Of a stretch of 64,000 nt of DNA, positions 25,000 through 37,310 are shown piece after piece. Below the pieces are notes generated by a model. The model saw nothing but the letters and a program-made list of their open reading frames with translations. It searched no databases and was not told the origin of the DNA. A program made the position numbers and the translations under genes. The stretch comes from Amaurobius ferox (taxonomy: Eukaryota > Arthropoda > Arachnida > Araneae > Amaurobiidae), in contig OX578134.1 of NCBI GenBank assembly GCA_951213105.1, positions 142,770,450 to 142,834,449 of the forward strand, written 5' to 3'. The stretch's first letter is position 1. The number at the start of each line of letters is the position of its first letter.

Positions 25000-25928
25000 T
25001 TTTCCTTATATACATAGTTTAATGTATAAGGAAAGTATTGTGACGAAGTCGAAATTTTGAATTCGAGTTTTCAACGGGAGAGCACCTTTCAAGCATCTCT
25101 GATCACGAATCGAACATTTTAGAAGTGGTGTGTGTGTGTGTGTGTGTGTGTCAGTGAGACTGTGGAGATGATATCCCACGAACGAATGGTGCAATTCGAA
25201 TAAAATTTGGTACACAAATTGCAATTCGTGACTACTGGAAGTCTATTGTTTTTAACAACAATCGAATGTTCAGAACACCCCTAAATTTTTTAGACAAATT
25301 TTCGAAAAAATCATCAAATAATAAAAACATTTATTAAGGTTACAGAAATAGGTATTTCTTATGTAATTTTCCTTAGAAAACGATTGACATAAATTTTAAT
25401 CTTTGGAACTCTAGCATTAACCGTTCTCGAGATATTGCACAGTTTTCCAATAAATTTATTAAAAATTCCATAAATTAAAAAATATATTAAATGCTGGGAA
25501 ACATGTTTACTTTTCACATGTCATATCATACCTTATATTTGGATACATCATTCTCGTGGATCTAGCTCGCTCCATTCATGAGAAAAGATACTTTGGGAAA
25601 TACTTTTGTATTTGAATGCCAATAGCCATTTATGTGCTATAAGAATAACTTATTTTTCCATCCATAATGCTTGGCGAGATTTTGACGACAAATTCTGACT
25701 GAATGTCGCCAACTTGGCGACTTTTTTAAATGTTGCCAAATTAACGAAAATCTCGCCAAATGGATAAAAATGACGCTAAATCAATGAAAATGACGACTAA
25801 TTGACGAAAATTTAATATCTTGGAAATAATATAAGTATCTACTACAAGAATAACCTTTTTCTTACTGTAAAAGTAGTAATTCCATAGCATTATATAAGGA
25901 AAGTTATCTGCCCACATCAGATTTTTTT
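25000..25928 (+). mobile_element. Family H repeat, copy 5 (more diverged)
   Basis: Same order of blocks as copy 1: end palindrome with a TACATAGTTTAATGTA centre, GACGAAGTCG block, (GT)n, ATCTCGAGA, hairpin block with the intact palindrome GTCGCCAACTTGGCGAC-type core near 25708-25725, and GCCCACATCAG end. It carries more substitutions than the other copies, so it is probably older. Confidence 0.85.
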
Positions 25929-26390
25929 CTATTTTATATCTAAAGAATGTAAAGAATTTGTATGCGAGATGTAGAATGAAGCCGCAACATATTCACACGC
26001 AGACACATACATGACTGATAAACGGTAGATTTGATGTTAGGGGCGCTGAAAAATTGTAGAAGTATCAAAATCCGAGGGTCGAGTTTTTCATTCGAACTCA
26101 GTACTTTTCCTATTATATGTACTAGGTATTGTAAGAAAATAATAATAACTCATTCTTCAGACATTTGTAAACATACATATTTATATATTATCTAAAAGTT
26201 CCCATGTCATTACATTCGCCAGGAATACATTTTAATAATTTTATTAAAACTAATAATATTATTTGAAAATTATTAAAAGTAATATTATTATTTTTAATAC
26301 TTTTCATATTTATATAATCTATTTCATATTATATTTGATTGGCATGTTTCAAAAGTGAAGATGTCCAAGAATAGTAAAATAGTTATCCCA
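25929..26390. other. A+T-rich non-coding stretch
   Basis: No feature recognised beyond A+T-rich sequence. Confidence 0.4.
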
Positions 26391-26394
26391 TATA

Positions 26395-26790
26395 TTCTGA
26401 GCAAAGAAGTTGTAATACAAAAAACCTTATATCTCTTCCTTTTCATTGCAATGCTTTTGAAGAGCATACAGAAATGAAATGCTCACGAGAATTATAGTAC
26501 TCAGAATTCTTCAGCAAAGATAAGAAAACAAGAGAAAACTTTAGAACGAACGCAGTTCCAATATATTTTAAAATCCTTTTCATTTCCTTAGATGCAATGC
26601 AGTCTTTTGTATAAAATATTTATAAGATAGTAAGATTTTTCTCTTTTATGTTTATAACTTCAAATCCTACAATTCGTATGTGCATATGTGTAGAAACTAC
26701 TGTTGAATATTTCTTTTTCAAAAAAATTTTCTTTAACATATACAAAATTCAAAATCATACAGATTGAAAGTGAATCGGATTGCTTGAACT
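26395..26790. repeat. Diverged relative of the 888-bp unit, copy at 26.4 kb
   Basis: Ordered similarity to 2090-2500 and 3010-3590: TGCTTTTGAAGA.CATA, CTC.CGAGAATTATAGTA, GATAAGAAAACAAGAGAAAA, GCAGTC(C)AATAT, TGCAGTCTTTTGTA and ATTCGTATGTG. Part of it (26635-26780) is copied again at 27219-27391. Confidence 0.75.
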
Positions 26791-26829
26791 TTTCAATCGG
26801 ATCCTCACTCTTTTAAAGGAAAAATTCTT

Positions 26830-27590
26830 TATTCGGGGATTTGTATAGACTTGTATAGAAAAGTTTATAATGATAAAGGAGAGAACATATTTAGTTATCG
26901 TTTGTGTTGTAAATTAATTCACGTGTATTTATATGAACTAAACAATTTTAACTGAAGCACTACATGTGTCTCAAACGGTGTGTAGAATTGTGAGATGTAT
27001 ATATTCCCTTAATTCAACATAGCACTTTCCAACATTTCAATGCCATCAAGCACTGTAACCTGTTATATAATGCTTTTTTCTAGGAGTAGGACTTGATATA
27101 ATAACTATTCACTGGTGTAAACAAAATTCTTTATTCGTTGATTTAAGACTTGTATAGAAAAGTTTATAATGATAAAGGAGAGAACATATATAGTTATCCT
27201 TTGTGTTGTAAATTAATTAAGATTTTTCTCTTTTATGTTTATAACTCCAAATCTTACAATTCGTATGTGCATATGTGTAGAAACTACTGTTGAATATTTC
27301 TTTTTCAAAAGAATTTTTTTAACATATACAAAATTCAAAATCATACAGATTGAAAGTGAATCGGATTGCTTGGATTGAAAGTGAATCGGATTAACAATTT
27401 TAACTGAAGCACTACATGTGTCTCAAACTGTGTGTAGATTATTCAGAATTGTGAGATGTATATATTCCCTTATTACAACATAGCACTTTCCAAATTTTCA
27501 ATACCTTCAAGCACTGTAACCTGCTATATAATGCTGTTTTCTAGCAGTACGACTTGATATAATAATTATTCACTGGTGTGAAAGAATATA
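26830..27590. repeat. Rearranged local duplications
   Basis: GAC TTGTATAGAAAAGTTTATAATG (26850s) recurs at about 27146. The block 26635-26780 recurs at 27219-27391. AACAATTTTAACTGAAGCAC (26941) recurs at 27392, each time followed by the same 190 bp. The second set therefore joins three source blocks in a different order, with one deletion. Confidence 0.8.
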
Positions 27591-27774
27591 CAGCACAAAC
27601 ATCACAGTAGAGACAACAGAAGGAAGAAATGCACTAAAACTTAGAACATAACATTAAAGAACGGAGAAAAGTTTAAAAGTAAACTGCAAATCTAAAAAGT
27701 CAATCAGACTGTTTAGCGCTTTTATCATCTTCCTTGTTCGTCAAAATCTTGAATATATGTTTCCAAAAACAGAT

Positions 27775-27915
27775 ATAATATTGCATTATAGATTAGCATA
27801 TTATTACATTATAGATTAGCTTACAGATTACATTATAGATTAGCATTATAGATTAGCATATTATTACATTATAGATATATTATTACATTATAGATTAGCA
27901 TTATATTATATAGTG
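27775..27915. repeat. ATTATAGATTAGC minisatellite
   Basis: Seven or so imperfect copies of an ACATTATAGATTAGC-type unit, with TATT spacers. Confidence 0.85.
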
Positions 27916-28065
27916 TTAACCCATAATTGATTTCATTTAAAGGACTATATTTTGTACACTTTAAACGTGTACAAATGAAGCAAATTGAAGTACGAACTAA
28001 TTTTTTAGCACTCGCGGGAAGATATCATTGACTTAAAGTTCCACCTTTGCCATTATTTACAATAT

Positions 28066-28328
28066 TATTAGAAAAAGGTTTCAACTAAATTGATATATGT
28101 AATTTAAAAAAATTGAAAATATATGACTATTTTATGTCTGTTAAACTAAACACTTGTTTGGAGCGTGTAAACATTTATTTTGAGAAATACGTGGATAAAT
28201 ATATTTTTGTTTAAGTCAAGATAACTGTCTACCTTAGCCATAATAAAATTATAAACTCAATTAAATATGGGCATTAAATGTTATTTTTAAAATTATCACG
28301 TAAATATTTCCTTTTATATTTCATACAT
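28066..28328. repeat. Diverged duplicate block, copy 1
   Basis: Matches 29105-29370 in order: TTGATATATGTAATTTAAAA, GAAAATATATGAC, GTTAAACTAAA, GAGAAATAC, CTCAATT.AATATGGG and AAAATTATCACGTAAATATT. The two copies are separated by a family H fragment and a family C fragment. Confidence 0.8.
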
Positions 28329-28330
28329 AT

Positions 28331-28632
28331 TACTTTCCTTATATACATATAATATATAAGGAACGTATTGTGACGGGGTCGAAAATTCGAATTCGAGTTT
28401 TCGACGGGAGAGCACGCTTCAAGCATCCCTGATCACGAATCGAACATTTTTGAAGTGATGTCTGTGTATGCGTCTGTGTGTGTGTGTGTGTGTGTGTGTG
28501 TCAGTGAGTCTGTGGAGACGATAACTGACGAACAAATGGACCGATTCGAACGAAATTTGGCACAAAAATTACAATCCATGAATACTGGAAGCCTTTTGTT
28601 TTTATACGCAATCGAATGTTCAGAACCACCTA
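28331..28632 (+). mobile_element. Family H repeat, copy 6 (truncated)
   Basis: Has the end palindrome, GACGGGGTCG block, (GT)n and the CAATCGAATGTTCAG block, then stops at CAGAACCACC. A reversed family C piece follows at once. A 93-codon frame spans the junction and is not a gene. Confidence 0.85.
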
Positions 28633-28915
28633 AGTTTTCCTTCTTTTATTGTGTCATATATGGATTTAATTTCATATCTTTTGTAAATTTACAAGCGGAA
28701 CCAGGATATTTTATTCGGATCTTCCTGGGAAGATAATTTTGTATAGTAAGAACAGAGATTTTTTAATTTCTTTTTACCAGCAATAATTTAAATGTCTTAA
28801 TAGAATTCCTTAAATAACAATACGATTTAGAATATTATAGGAATTTGCACAGTGTGAATTTTAAGTTGTCTTATATTATATACTCCGTACGAAGAACGGG
28901 TATGCTGCTAGTATA
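28633..28915 (-). repeat. Family C 5'-end fragment
   Basis: Read on the minus strand from 28915: ATACCCGTTCTTCGTACGG, then ACTTAAAATTCACA, TCTCTGTTCTTACTATA and AAATTATCTTCC, the same order as 21485-21680. It joins the truncated family H copy 6 directly. Confidence 0.8.
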
Positions 28916-29104
28916 TATCTGTGTGTGTTTTGAGTTCCCAGCGAAGCTAGCTACAAATAGAGTTGTTTTTTGTTAAATGTCGTGATTCCTTCGTCGAACC
29001 CTAGTCATTAGATAATTGGAAGTTTAATTTAGAGTGAAGTAAGTTGTAATGGTTTATACAAGAGTCACGATCTTGGGTAGAAAATAGAATTGCACTTTAC
29101 AAAT

Positions 29105-29370
29105 ATTAGAAACGTTTTTAATCTAATTTGATATATGTAATTTAAAAAATTTGAAAATATATGACCATTTTATTTCCGTTAAACTAAATATTTGTTTGGT
29201 GCGAATAAACATGTAGTTTGAGAAATACTTGAATAAATATTTGCTTTTAAATCAGGACAACTTCCTAACTTAAACACAACAAAAAATACACTCAATTGAA
29301 TATGGGTATTACATGTTTTTTTTATATAGTTAAAATTATCACGTAAATATTTTTCATTTATATCGAAATA
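29105..29370. repeat. Diverged duplicate block, copy 2
   Basis: Second copy of 28066-28328, with several small insertions and deletions. Confidence 0.8.
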
Positions 29371-30170
29371 GATATTACATAAATTTTATTCTTTTAGAGG
29401 TTTTTTAATAAAAAGGTATCAATATAAGTACAGAAATTAATTTGAAAAACGCCCCAAAAGGACTATATATTACTGTATATCAATTTACGAAGCTATTTGG
29501 AATTCAAAACCAAATAAGGAAATTTACAACTGAGACCTTATTAAATTAATTCAGGCATTAACTATATAACATATAATACTACGATAATGTAAAAAGGTCA
29601 AATCAACACGCACGCTCAATCGGATGTTAAGAAAATATAACAAAAACATACATATTATTCAGTAGATGTAAAAGCAAATAAAATACAAAATAAAATATAT
29701 AAAGTAATCATATGATTGAAATATACAAAGATAAAATGAAATATTGGTGAAAAAATAAAGAAATCGTACATTTCGTATTTTCATGCAAATGATGGATGCT
29801 ATGTAGAAAATTTAAACATTTAATGATTCCTGTACAACTTAATATTATTGTAACACAAATGTTAAAATATCGAGGAAATTGATTAAAGGTGAGAAAATTT
29901 GGGAATGGAAATGTGATCAATAATAAAGTTATCGAATTATTTTTCTGTAACGACAACTTAATCAATGAAAGACTTTGTAAATTATTATTTTCTGTTAAAA
30001 ACTGAAATGTGCTAAAAATACCTTCAAATACAGAAAATTGTATAATTTAACTTGCATTTAACTGTACTGAAATAAGTTGAAATATCCCGATACTAACTAA
30101 AATAATCCACGAAAATGTTCGCATATAACACAGACGTAGATACACATAGAAAGAAGTAGATATAAATTAA
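29371..30170. other. A+T-rich non-coding stretch
   Basis: No supported feature. Confidence 0.4.
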
Positions 30171-30174
30171 ACAA

Positions 30175-30317
30175 GAAGATCAATTATGCATAAAGCATTG
30201 ATTATGAAACACTTTCCAACTGAAACGCATTTTTTTTAAATGTCTCTAAAATACGATACATTCAGGGGTTATATATTTTTAATTATCACAGTATTTCTTC
30301 GATTGTAATTAAATGCT
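30175..30317. repeat. Diverged dispersed block, copy 1 (pair with 53.6 kb)
   Basis: GATCAATTATGCATAA.GCATTGATTATGAAACACTTTCCAACTGAAA-type sequence with a following GATACATTCAG.GGT block matches 53580-53725 in order. Confidence 0.8.
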
Positions 30318-30399
30318 CAGATAAAATGAAAATGTTTTGTGAATTTTCCGTTACTTTTTATTTTCAATTTAAAATCCCTGATCTGATACCTTTAATTTT

Positions 30400-30482
30400 A
30401 TTAATGTATAATGATAAAAACAACAACGAATTAAGAGATTTGAAATCCGTTAATTTAACGACATTTTCAGAACGAGTAATTT
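30400..30482. repeat. Short duplicate block (pair with 30.96 kb)
   Basis: ATGTATAATGATAAAAACAA followed by GAGATTTGAAATCC and AACGACATTT.CAGAACG recurs at 30964-31040. Confidence 0.8.
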
Positions 30483-30851
30483 TAAATTTAATACCCTATT
30501 CTGATACATTTAATTTATATTAAAATGCATAATACATTTTAATAATTCTTTAAGAATAAAATAACATTCTTATTATAATATATATGTCGTTTAGTTTGTG
30601 TTTTTATCTGTAAAAAATTAATGTTTTTCAAACTAGTTGCTATGAAATGGTATGTCTGGCATATGCATATATGGACGATCAAAGTGAAATCAATGTCAGT
30701 GTGAGGAAGTTTTCTAATGCAATTTTAAAAGTAGATTATGTCTTTCACAATCTGTCAAATTTTACAAAAGAGAAATTACATTAAAATCTAAAACAATAGA
30801 TTGGATTCAGTAAATAAAGAATATATGTATGATATATCTAAAATATGTTAT

Positions 30852-30852
30852 G

Positions 30853-30899
<47 letters not shown>
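30852..30899. repeat. (TA)n microsatellite
   Basis: TA dinucleotide tract. Confidence 0.9.
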
Positions 30900-30901
<2 letters not shown>

Positions 30902-31043
30902 GCAATTTAAAGAAATTATCAAAAGGAAACAAGTATTTTTTTTAACTTTAATACATTTACGTAATGTATAATGATAAAAACAATAAAATTTCAGAGATTT
31001 GAAATCCATTAATTAAACGACATTTCCAGAACGCGTCAAAATT

Positions 31044-31491
31044 ATGTTAGCAATGCTTAATGCAAGTTTTTATTTTCCAATGATAATATATGATATCCTT
31101 AATGAACATTTTAGTAAAAATAAACAAATACCTGAAATTCATTCCAATCAGCAATATTTTTTTAATTTAGTAATAAATTATTAAAATAATGTGAAGTGAT
31201 TTTTAATTCACATTAATTTCATTTATTGATTTTTTATAATTTACTTTAATGCCGTTTGATTAATAGTTTTTTGTAATAATTATAAAAAGGGAATATTTAA
31301 TTTTTAAAACAAAACTCAGAATTTATGATTTTACACTTGAATTTAAGATGTTTTGTTTGAATTAGAATTTATTTGAAGTCTATTAACAGTTTTATGTTTT
31401 TCTATAACTGTATCATTTTTGGAGATATCTAACATCATTTGGGTAGAACCATATTTCACAATATCTATATTTGCAATTTTAGCACATTCTC
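31044..31491. repeat. 448-bp tandem duplication, unit 1
   Basis: From ATGTTAGCAATGCTTAATGC to GCACATTCTC. Followed at once by a near-identical second unit. Entirely A+T-rich and non-coding. Confidence 0.95.
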
Positions 31492-31939
31492 ATGTTAGCA
31501 ATGCTTAATGCAAGTTTTCATATTCCAATGATAATATATGATATCCTTAATGGACATTTTTGTAAAAATAAACAAATACCTGAAATTAATTCCAATCAGC
31601 AATATTTTTTTTAATTTAGTAATAAATTATTAAAATAATGTGAAGTGATTTTTAATTCAAATTAATTTCATTTATTGATTTTTTATCATTTACTTTAATG
31701 CCGTTTGATTAATAGTTTTTCAAATAATTATAAAAAGGGAATATTTAATTTTTAAAACAAAACTCAGAATTTATGATTTTACACTTGAATTTAAGATGTT
31801 TTGTTTGAATTAGAATTTATTTGAAGTCTATTATCAGTTTTATGTTTTTCTATAACTGTATCATTTTTGGAGATATCTAACATCATTTGGGTAGAACCAT
31901 ATTTCACAATATCTATATTTGCAATTTTAGCACATTCTC
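31492..31939. repeat. 448-bp tandem duplication, unit 2
   Basis: Second unit of the duplication. Only a few substitutions and one-base indels separate the units, so the event is recent or the units are kept alike by conversion. Confidence 0.95.
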
Positions 31940-32705
31940 AAACTATCAGTGTATCAAACAGATATACACATTTTCATGATAAAATATATAAAATTTTATG
32001 CAAAATCATATTTTTATACCACTAAACCAGCTAAATTCTTCTCTGGTGTATATCAAGAAATTAAATTCCATAGAAGTCTTTGGGGGAGAGAAAAACTTCT
32101 ATGAAAGCTAGCTCTCTAGGCATCATGGTAATGCAATTTTACTTAAGCTTTTATTTTCAGGAAAGTAAAGATATAGAATGCGAAATAATGCTCAAAATTT
32201 AATAATTATTATTTACGCTACACACATATACATCACACAAGCATAAATTCATTTGAACTAAAGAGCATGAGGCATTGAATACAAATGTGAGAAAATATGC
32301 TAAACTATTGGAATTTATCCAAGATAAGAGCAGAGGGAGGGCAGAAGAGATACAAAGAATAATCTTCAATCTTATTAATTGTTCTAAAGTTATTTTTTTA
32401 AGAATTATGCTAAAAAAGATATAAAAAACATTAGACGCGGTAAAGTAATATTTTTCTTCTCTTGATTTTTTTAGTTTTATAGTTGGGAAAAAACTTATTA
32501 GTTTAACTTTTTCTGTTTACATAAAATAATATAGTTATTTTTGGACGACTTTAAAAGCAAGCAAAACTATAAATAAGCTAATGCGTAACAAATATTATTA
32601 ATGCTAATTGAATTATTTTGGGGAAAAACGAAATATATAAGAAATAAGTTCATTGAAAATATTATTTTTTTCTGTGGTCTTTCTAAAATTTAAATGACAT
32701 CATTA
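31940..32705. other. A+T-rich non-coding stretch
   Basis: No supported feature. Confidence 0.4.
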
Positions 32706-32711
32706 AGCAAT

Positions 32712-32935
32712 AATCTATATATATATATAATTTAAAATATGTTTGTCTGTTTGTAACATCTTTACGGGAGAACGGCTGAACCGAATTTGCTAAAATTTTG
32801 TGGGTAGCCTAGAAATAACCCCACTTAAAATGTATTCAATATTTCAAGTTTCTACGACCACTAGCTCTTGAGATATTAGTGAAAAACGAAACTTTCGTTT
32901 GTCTCATCATCACGGAGGAACGGCTGAACCGAATT
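32712..32935 (-). repeat. Transposon-tail-like repeat, copy 2
   Basis: Reverse complement of 24425-24610: CTATATATA, GTTTGTCTGTTTGT, ACGGGAGAACGGCTGAACCG, GGTAGCC.AGAAATAACCCC and GAGATATTAGTGAAAAACG. A partial extra AACGGCTGAACCGAATTTG repeat is present near 32920-32938. Confidence 0.7.
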
Positions 32936-33412
32936 TGTCTGTATTGTAAAGATACAAATTGATCATTTAATGACGGAAAATTTTACAATCCTATAAGTGT
33001 TTTAGTGTTCTAAATTTGTGGAAAAACTTTTGCCATACTATTGTTTTAAAGATTTTTTTTTCTTCCAAAGATCTATTTTTCAGAATATATCATAGATAGA
33101 GCTTAGATGCTGACTGGTTTGGATTTGGTATTAAATTCCGGCAAAATGGAAATTTCACTCACTTTCTTTTTCTATACTTTCTATTCAAATATATTCCTTA
33201 AAACATATATAAGCATATGTTCGTACAGCCTTCCTGGTTGTATTTCAACTTGCTCATTCCGGTGCTTCTAGATAATTAATTCTGCTGAGATTGTTCGAGT
33301 ATCCAAGTGGTGAAAGAAGAATACAAGAATACAATGGTAATACAAATTTCCTTAATATTTCTTATCTTCATTTTTTCATGTTTTGATATATGTAGTCTGA
33401 GTTTGAGTATTT

Positions 33413-33595
33413 ATAGTGATGTACTATTGCTCAATATGAAACAGGCATTTGTTTGGGTTAATTGTAATTAAATACTCAGACCTGAGGATGAATTTGATTC
33501 TGATTAATCACCGAATTTAAGCCTTTTCTCTTATCGGCAATATGGCCGTGGTTTTGCTTCTATGGTGATGTTAATATTACTTGAATTTTATATTA
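33413..33595 (+). repeat. Dispersed 0.2-kb repeat, copy 2
   Basis: Plus-strand counterpart of 20870-21092. It is followed by a TA tract at 33608-33632. The conservation of GAAACAGGCATTTGTTTGGG and AAATACTCAGACCTGA against a diverged background is striking. Confidence 0.85.
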
Positions 33596-33639
33596 ATACA
33601 TTTTTCTGATATATATATATATATATATATTATTGGCTA

Positions 33640-35140
33640 TACCTAGATCTTTAATGATAGCTAATATGGGTTTAAAATTGAATTCCATAGGTGGGTTAAG
33701 GTATGTACTAGGAATATCCATATTTAATCCTTAAGATGTCACTTCCGGTTTGTCCAAATATTCGTATGACTGTATTAAAAGTGTTTGACAAAGTACATAA
33801 ATTTACTTAATAGTTCTGTTAAAAATTATGTGGACGCTCCATTTGCATTATATAAAAGCTCCTTCACAATCTATTTTATTTATTCAAAATGGCTTTAGAG
33901 AAGCCTACGCGAAAGAAAATATAAACGACATGCGAGTCAAATTGGTACTTCTTTTTTTCTTGATTTTGGTTTTCTCTTTACAAAATATTTTTAATTTGAA
34001 TGCTTTTCACTAGATATGATGTTAGACATTAGTTTTCAGATCGTTAAAGCAGTAAGCAGAGAGTTGACATAGTAAATGTGTTTACAGTATCTACAAAAAA
34101 ATGTGTTCATAGTGCGTTTCGGTTTCCAAGAAAATCCGTATGTCTGAAAAAGAATTATTTTAGACTTATTTAGTTTCTTAATATTTAAATTTAAACCATC
34201 AATAAACAACAAAGTCTAAAAACGAGTAAATTGAAATTCCATGCTATCATTTATAAATGTAGTTGGTAAAAAATAACTTAAAATACAGTAAACCATTCAT
34301 GCATGTTCTTGTATTTTAAGTTATCTACAATTTATGCATTAAGAAGCAATAGATATTTGCATTTATTCGTTTCTGCATATATTTTAAAATACTTTTATGG
34401 TATTTTCTTACACAATGTAAATCAAAAAATAAATAAAATACTACATGAAATTTATATTTTACATGCATCAGCCATTTAATTTATTTTCTTTAAATTCATA
34501 TATATATATACACATCCAATTATCATTTTAGGATAAAAAATCCCAGATGTTCTAGAACATGAAATTTTCTTTTAAATAACGAAAAAAAAAAGAGTTAATT
34601 GATCCCTTTCTTAGATATGATTGGACAGAATTGAAGAATTTTAGAACTACACTGTTACTTACACAAGGGCGATTTTACCAATATCTACAGTTAAAATGTG
34701 TTGTTTATCGGCGCTACAGTTTAAAATATCATGCGAACCATTTTAAAGATTTTTTTTTGTTTCTCTTAGGAGCATGTCTACTCAAATATTCCAAATTTTA
34801 CTTATGAATTGAACAAATATCCTATGGATCTGAAAGCAAATTGCAAATAGGTCACCAGAGGTTGAAATTGCAGCTCAAGAAATAGCCCAGAAATAAAAAA
34901 ATATATCCCATGGTGGAGAGAATACCTATGTGATTCTAGTAAACAAGTAAATATATTTATTAATTAATAAATATTCGACTATCCACCGATTGATTTATAA
35001 TTTATTTTTTAATAATTAACTTACAATGGAATTTTTTATTTCATTTTGATTTCTCAGTTTCGGCACAAAATATAACACCAAAAATGAAATTTGGGGAAAT
35101 ATTACAAAAAATAACGCTGATAAAAATCATGCATTAATAA
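33640..35140. other. A+T-rich non-coding stretch
   Basis: No supported gene or repeat. Small frames here have no features of a real protein. Confidence 0.4.
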
Positions 35141-35143
35141 TAC

Positions 35144-35839
35144 TGTGGGACCAGGAGCCGTTGAGGTTGTGTTAATGTACATAGATTTATTACAGCTACC
35201 AAACAAGATAAAGGCCAAGACTTGTAGGCACCAGTTTACAACAGCCATGCCCCTAGAAGTCACGAAAGCAATAAACAAAGGGGTTTAAATTACATTTGTG
35301 GTTGGGTCAGAAAATCTAAAGAAAACCAATGCTGAAATCATGCCGATTGGTTAAATAAATAACCAATAAAGAAGTTTTGCCGCATCGACCTGAGGATAAC
35401 CAATGGTATACGGTGGACGTATCTGGAATTCAGAGGAACAGATGTGCAACAGGCAGAAAATTCAACGGATAAAAGTTCTTATCCACATAAAGGAAATGCA
35501 TTCAATAAGATACACGGTAATGAAGAGTCGATATTAAGAAACCGGTTTGAAGAGTCACATTCGGATTCTTCTCTAAAAATTGAGAGGCAATGCGGACCAA
35601 GAGCGTGGTTTAACTGTCGACATGCAGTTAGCATTCATATCAAGAAGTAGTGTGACAGTCAACAAGGTGACAGTTGTGACAGTCAACAATCCACATCTGT
35701 TCAACGTCTAAAGGCAATAAAGAGATATGTACCAGTCAGCTGTTATAAAAGGACATCATGATTTTAGGCAAATAAATGCCTGCTCTCACGCGCGCAGACT
35801 TCTCCTTAAATATACATCTATATATTAAAGGTATGTTTG
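35144..35839 (+). mobile_element. Possible solo LTR
   Basis: A less A+T-rich island that starts TGTGGGACC. It carries a TATA-like GTTATAAAAGG near 35744, followed within about 30 bp by AATAAATGCC, the close spacing of promoter and polyadenylation signal usual in LTRs. AATAC precedes the start (35139-35143) and occurs again at 35840-35844, which would be a 5-bp target duplication. But the implied right end is TTTG and not the expected CA. No primer-binding site follows. A 68-codon frame at 35444-35650 lies inside. Alternative: promoter region of an unrelated element or gene. Confidence 0.35.
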
Positions 35840-35844
35840 AATAC

Positions 35845-36884
35845 GTTGTCGGTTAACGCATTTGCTTTATGCTGTTCTGAACATTTGGTTACATTTTGCA
35901 AAAGATTTAAATTTTTATTTTACATGTACAATAATATATTGGTCGCTTTCCAATAGGATGAAAATAGCCAAGTGGGATCACGAGAAAGATAAGTCATAGG
36001 AAATTTTGTATTCCTACTGGTTAACCTAAAATCTTCAACAAAAATACTTATGTTTTAAAATAACATTCAATTATTGATACTAGCACAATGGTCTTTCTGT
36101 TTTCCGGTTTTAGTTTCTTGACGAACCAAATATTTTTTCATTCTCATTTTCTTCTCTAGATACCAGTAAAAAAGTTTTTTTGAAGCACTGGAGAAACACA
36201 CCGAAAGTAAAAGTTCCAATGTTCAGACCGAGTACAGCTTTATTTGGTTATATGACTGAGGTTTTTCTAACATTTGTGAGAAAATTTTATTTTGTTTTAA
36301 TTCTCATTTTATTCAAAGTACTTCATATATTCCCAATCGCATATTTTAAAGTGTGCTTCCACGCTCATTAGGCGAATGCTTGCACATGACTAATATAAAT
36401 TAAAGTTTCTGGCGTCTGTTTACACGATTTAATAATGGAAGTCGAGATTCGCAGGCTGTACTTATCTTACAAATAGTTTGAGCGCGATCGTCCATTTTGA
36501 CTTAGACGACAACTTCCTTTAGTCTGATAGGTAATTCCATTATTTTCTACTTTCAATATATTCTCTTCTTGTGGACATCACCACACTCATGTGAAGCTAC
36601 CATGCCTCATGAACCTATCTTTCTTTGACCAAGGAAATTAATTTGTGTTTACATTCTGAAGCATTTTGATTTACCTACAAAACCGATGGAAACTCTTCAT
36701 TAATCAAGTACTGAACTTACTCAGATTTATTTTCAGTTTATCTTGCAGCAGTCTGAGAGCAACTTTTCATATTCTTCACTATAATATAAATCATACTTTT
36801 TCATAAATTTTAATGTTTTAAAAGGTAATTATTTGTTATAAAAGTATAAATTCACATTTATATGGCTAGTTGGATGGAGAACTA
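35845..36884. other. A+T-rich non-coding stretch
   Basis: No supported feature. Confidence 0.4.
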
Positions 36885-36887
36885 TGG

Positions 36888-37309
36888 ATGGAGAAATAAG
36901 TGATTCTTACAGCAGATAAATGACTATTGGCTTTCAAATGCAAAAGTATTACTCTCGTGAGTATCTTTTCTCGTATCTTTTCTCGTGAATAGAACGAGTT
37001 AGATTTCACGAGATTGACATTACAAAATTTATCGCATGATATTACATATGGAAAGTAAACATGTTTCTTATGAGTTAATATTTTTTGTATTTTACTTAAT
37101 TTTTCGATATTTTTTTTTAAATGTGCAATATCTCGAGAACGGTTAATGCTAGCGTCCTACTGTTTGTGTCAATCGTTTTCTAAGGAAAAAATACATAAGA
37201 AATTTCTATTTGCGTAGACATCATCCTCTAAATTTTTTATTTTTTGATGATTTTTTCAAAATTTCACTCGAAAATTTAGGGGGTGTTCTGAACATTCGAA
37301 TGTGTTTCA
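36888..37309 (-). mobile_element. Family H repeat, copy 7 (truncated at both ends)
   Basis: Begins inside the family at GAGAAATAAGTGATTCTTACAG, includes the ATCTCGAGA block, and stops at GAACATTCGAATG before the (CA)n core. Copy 8 follows directly in the same orientation. Confidence 0.8.
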
Positions 37310-37310
37310 A

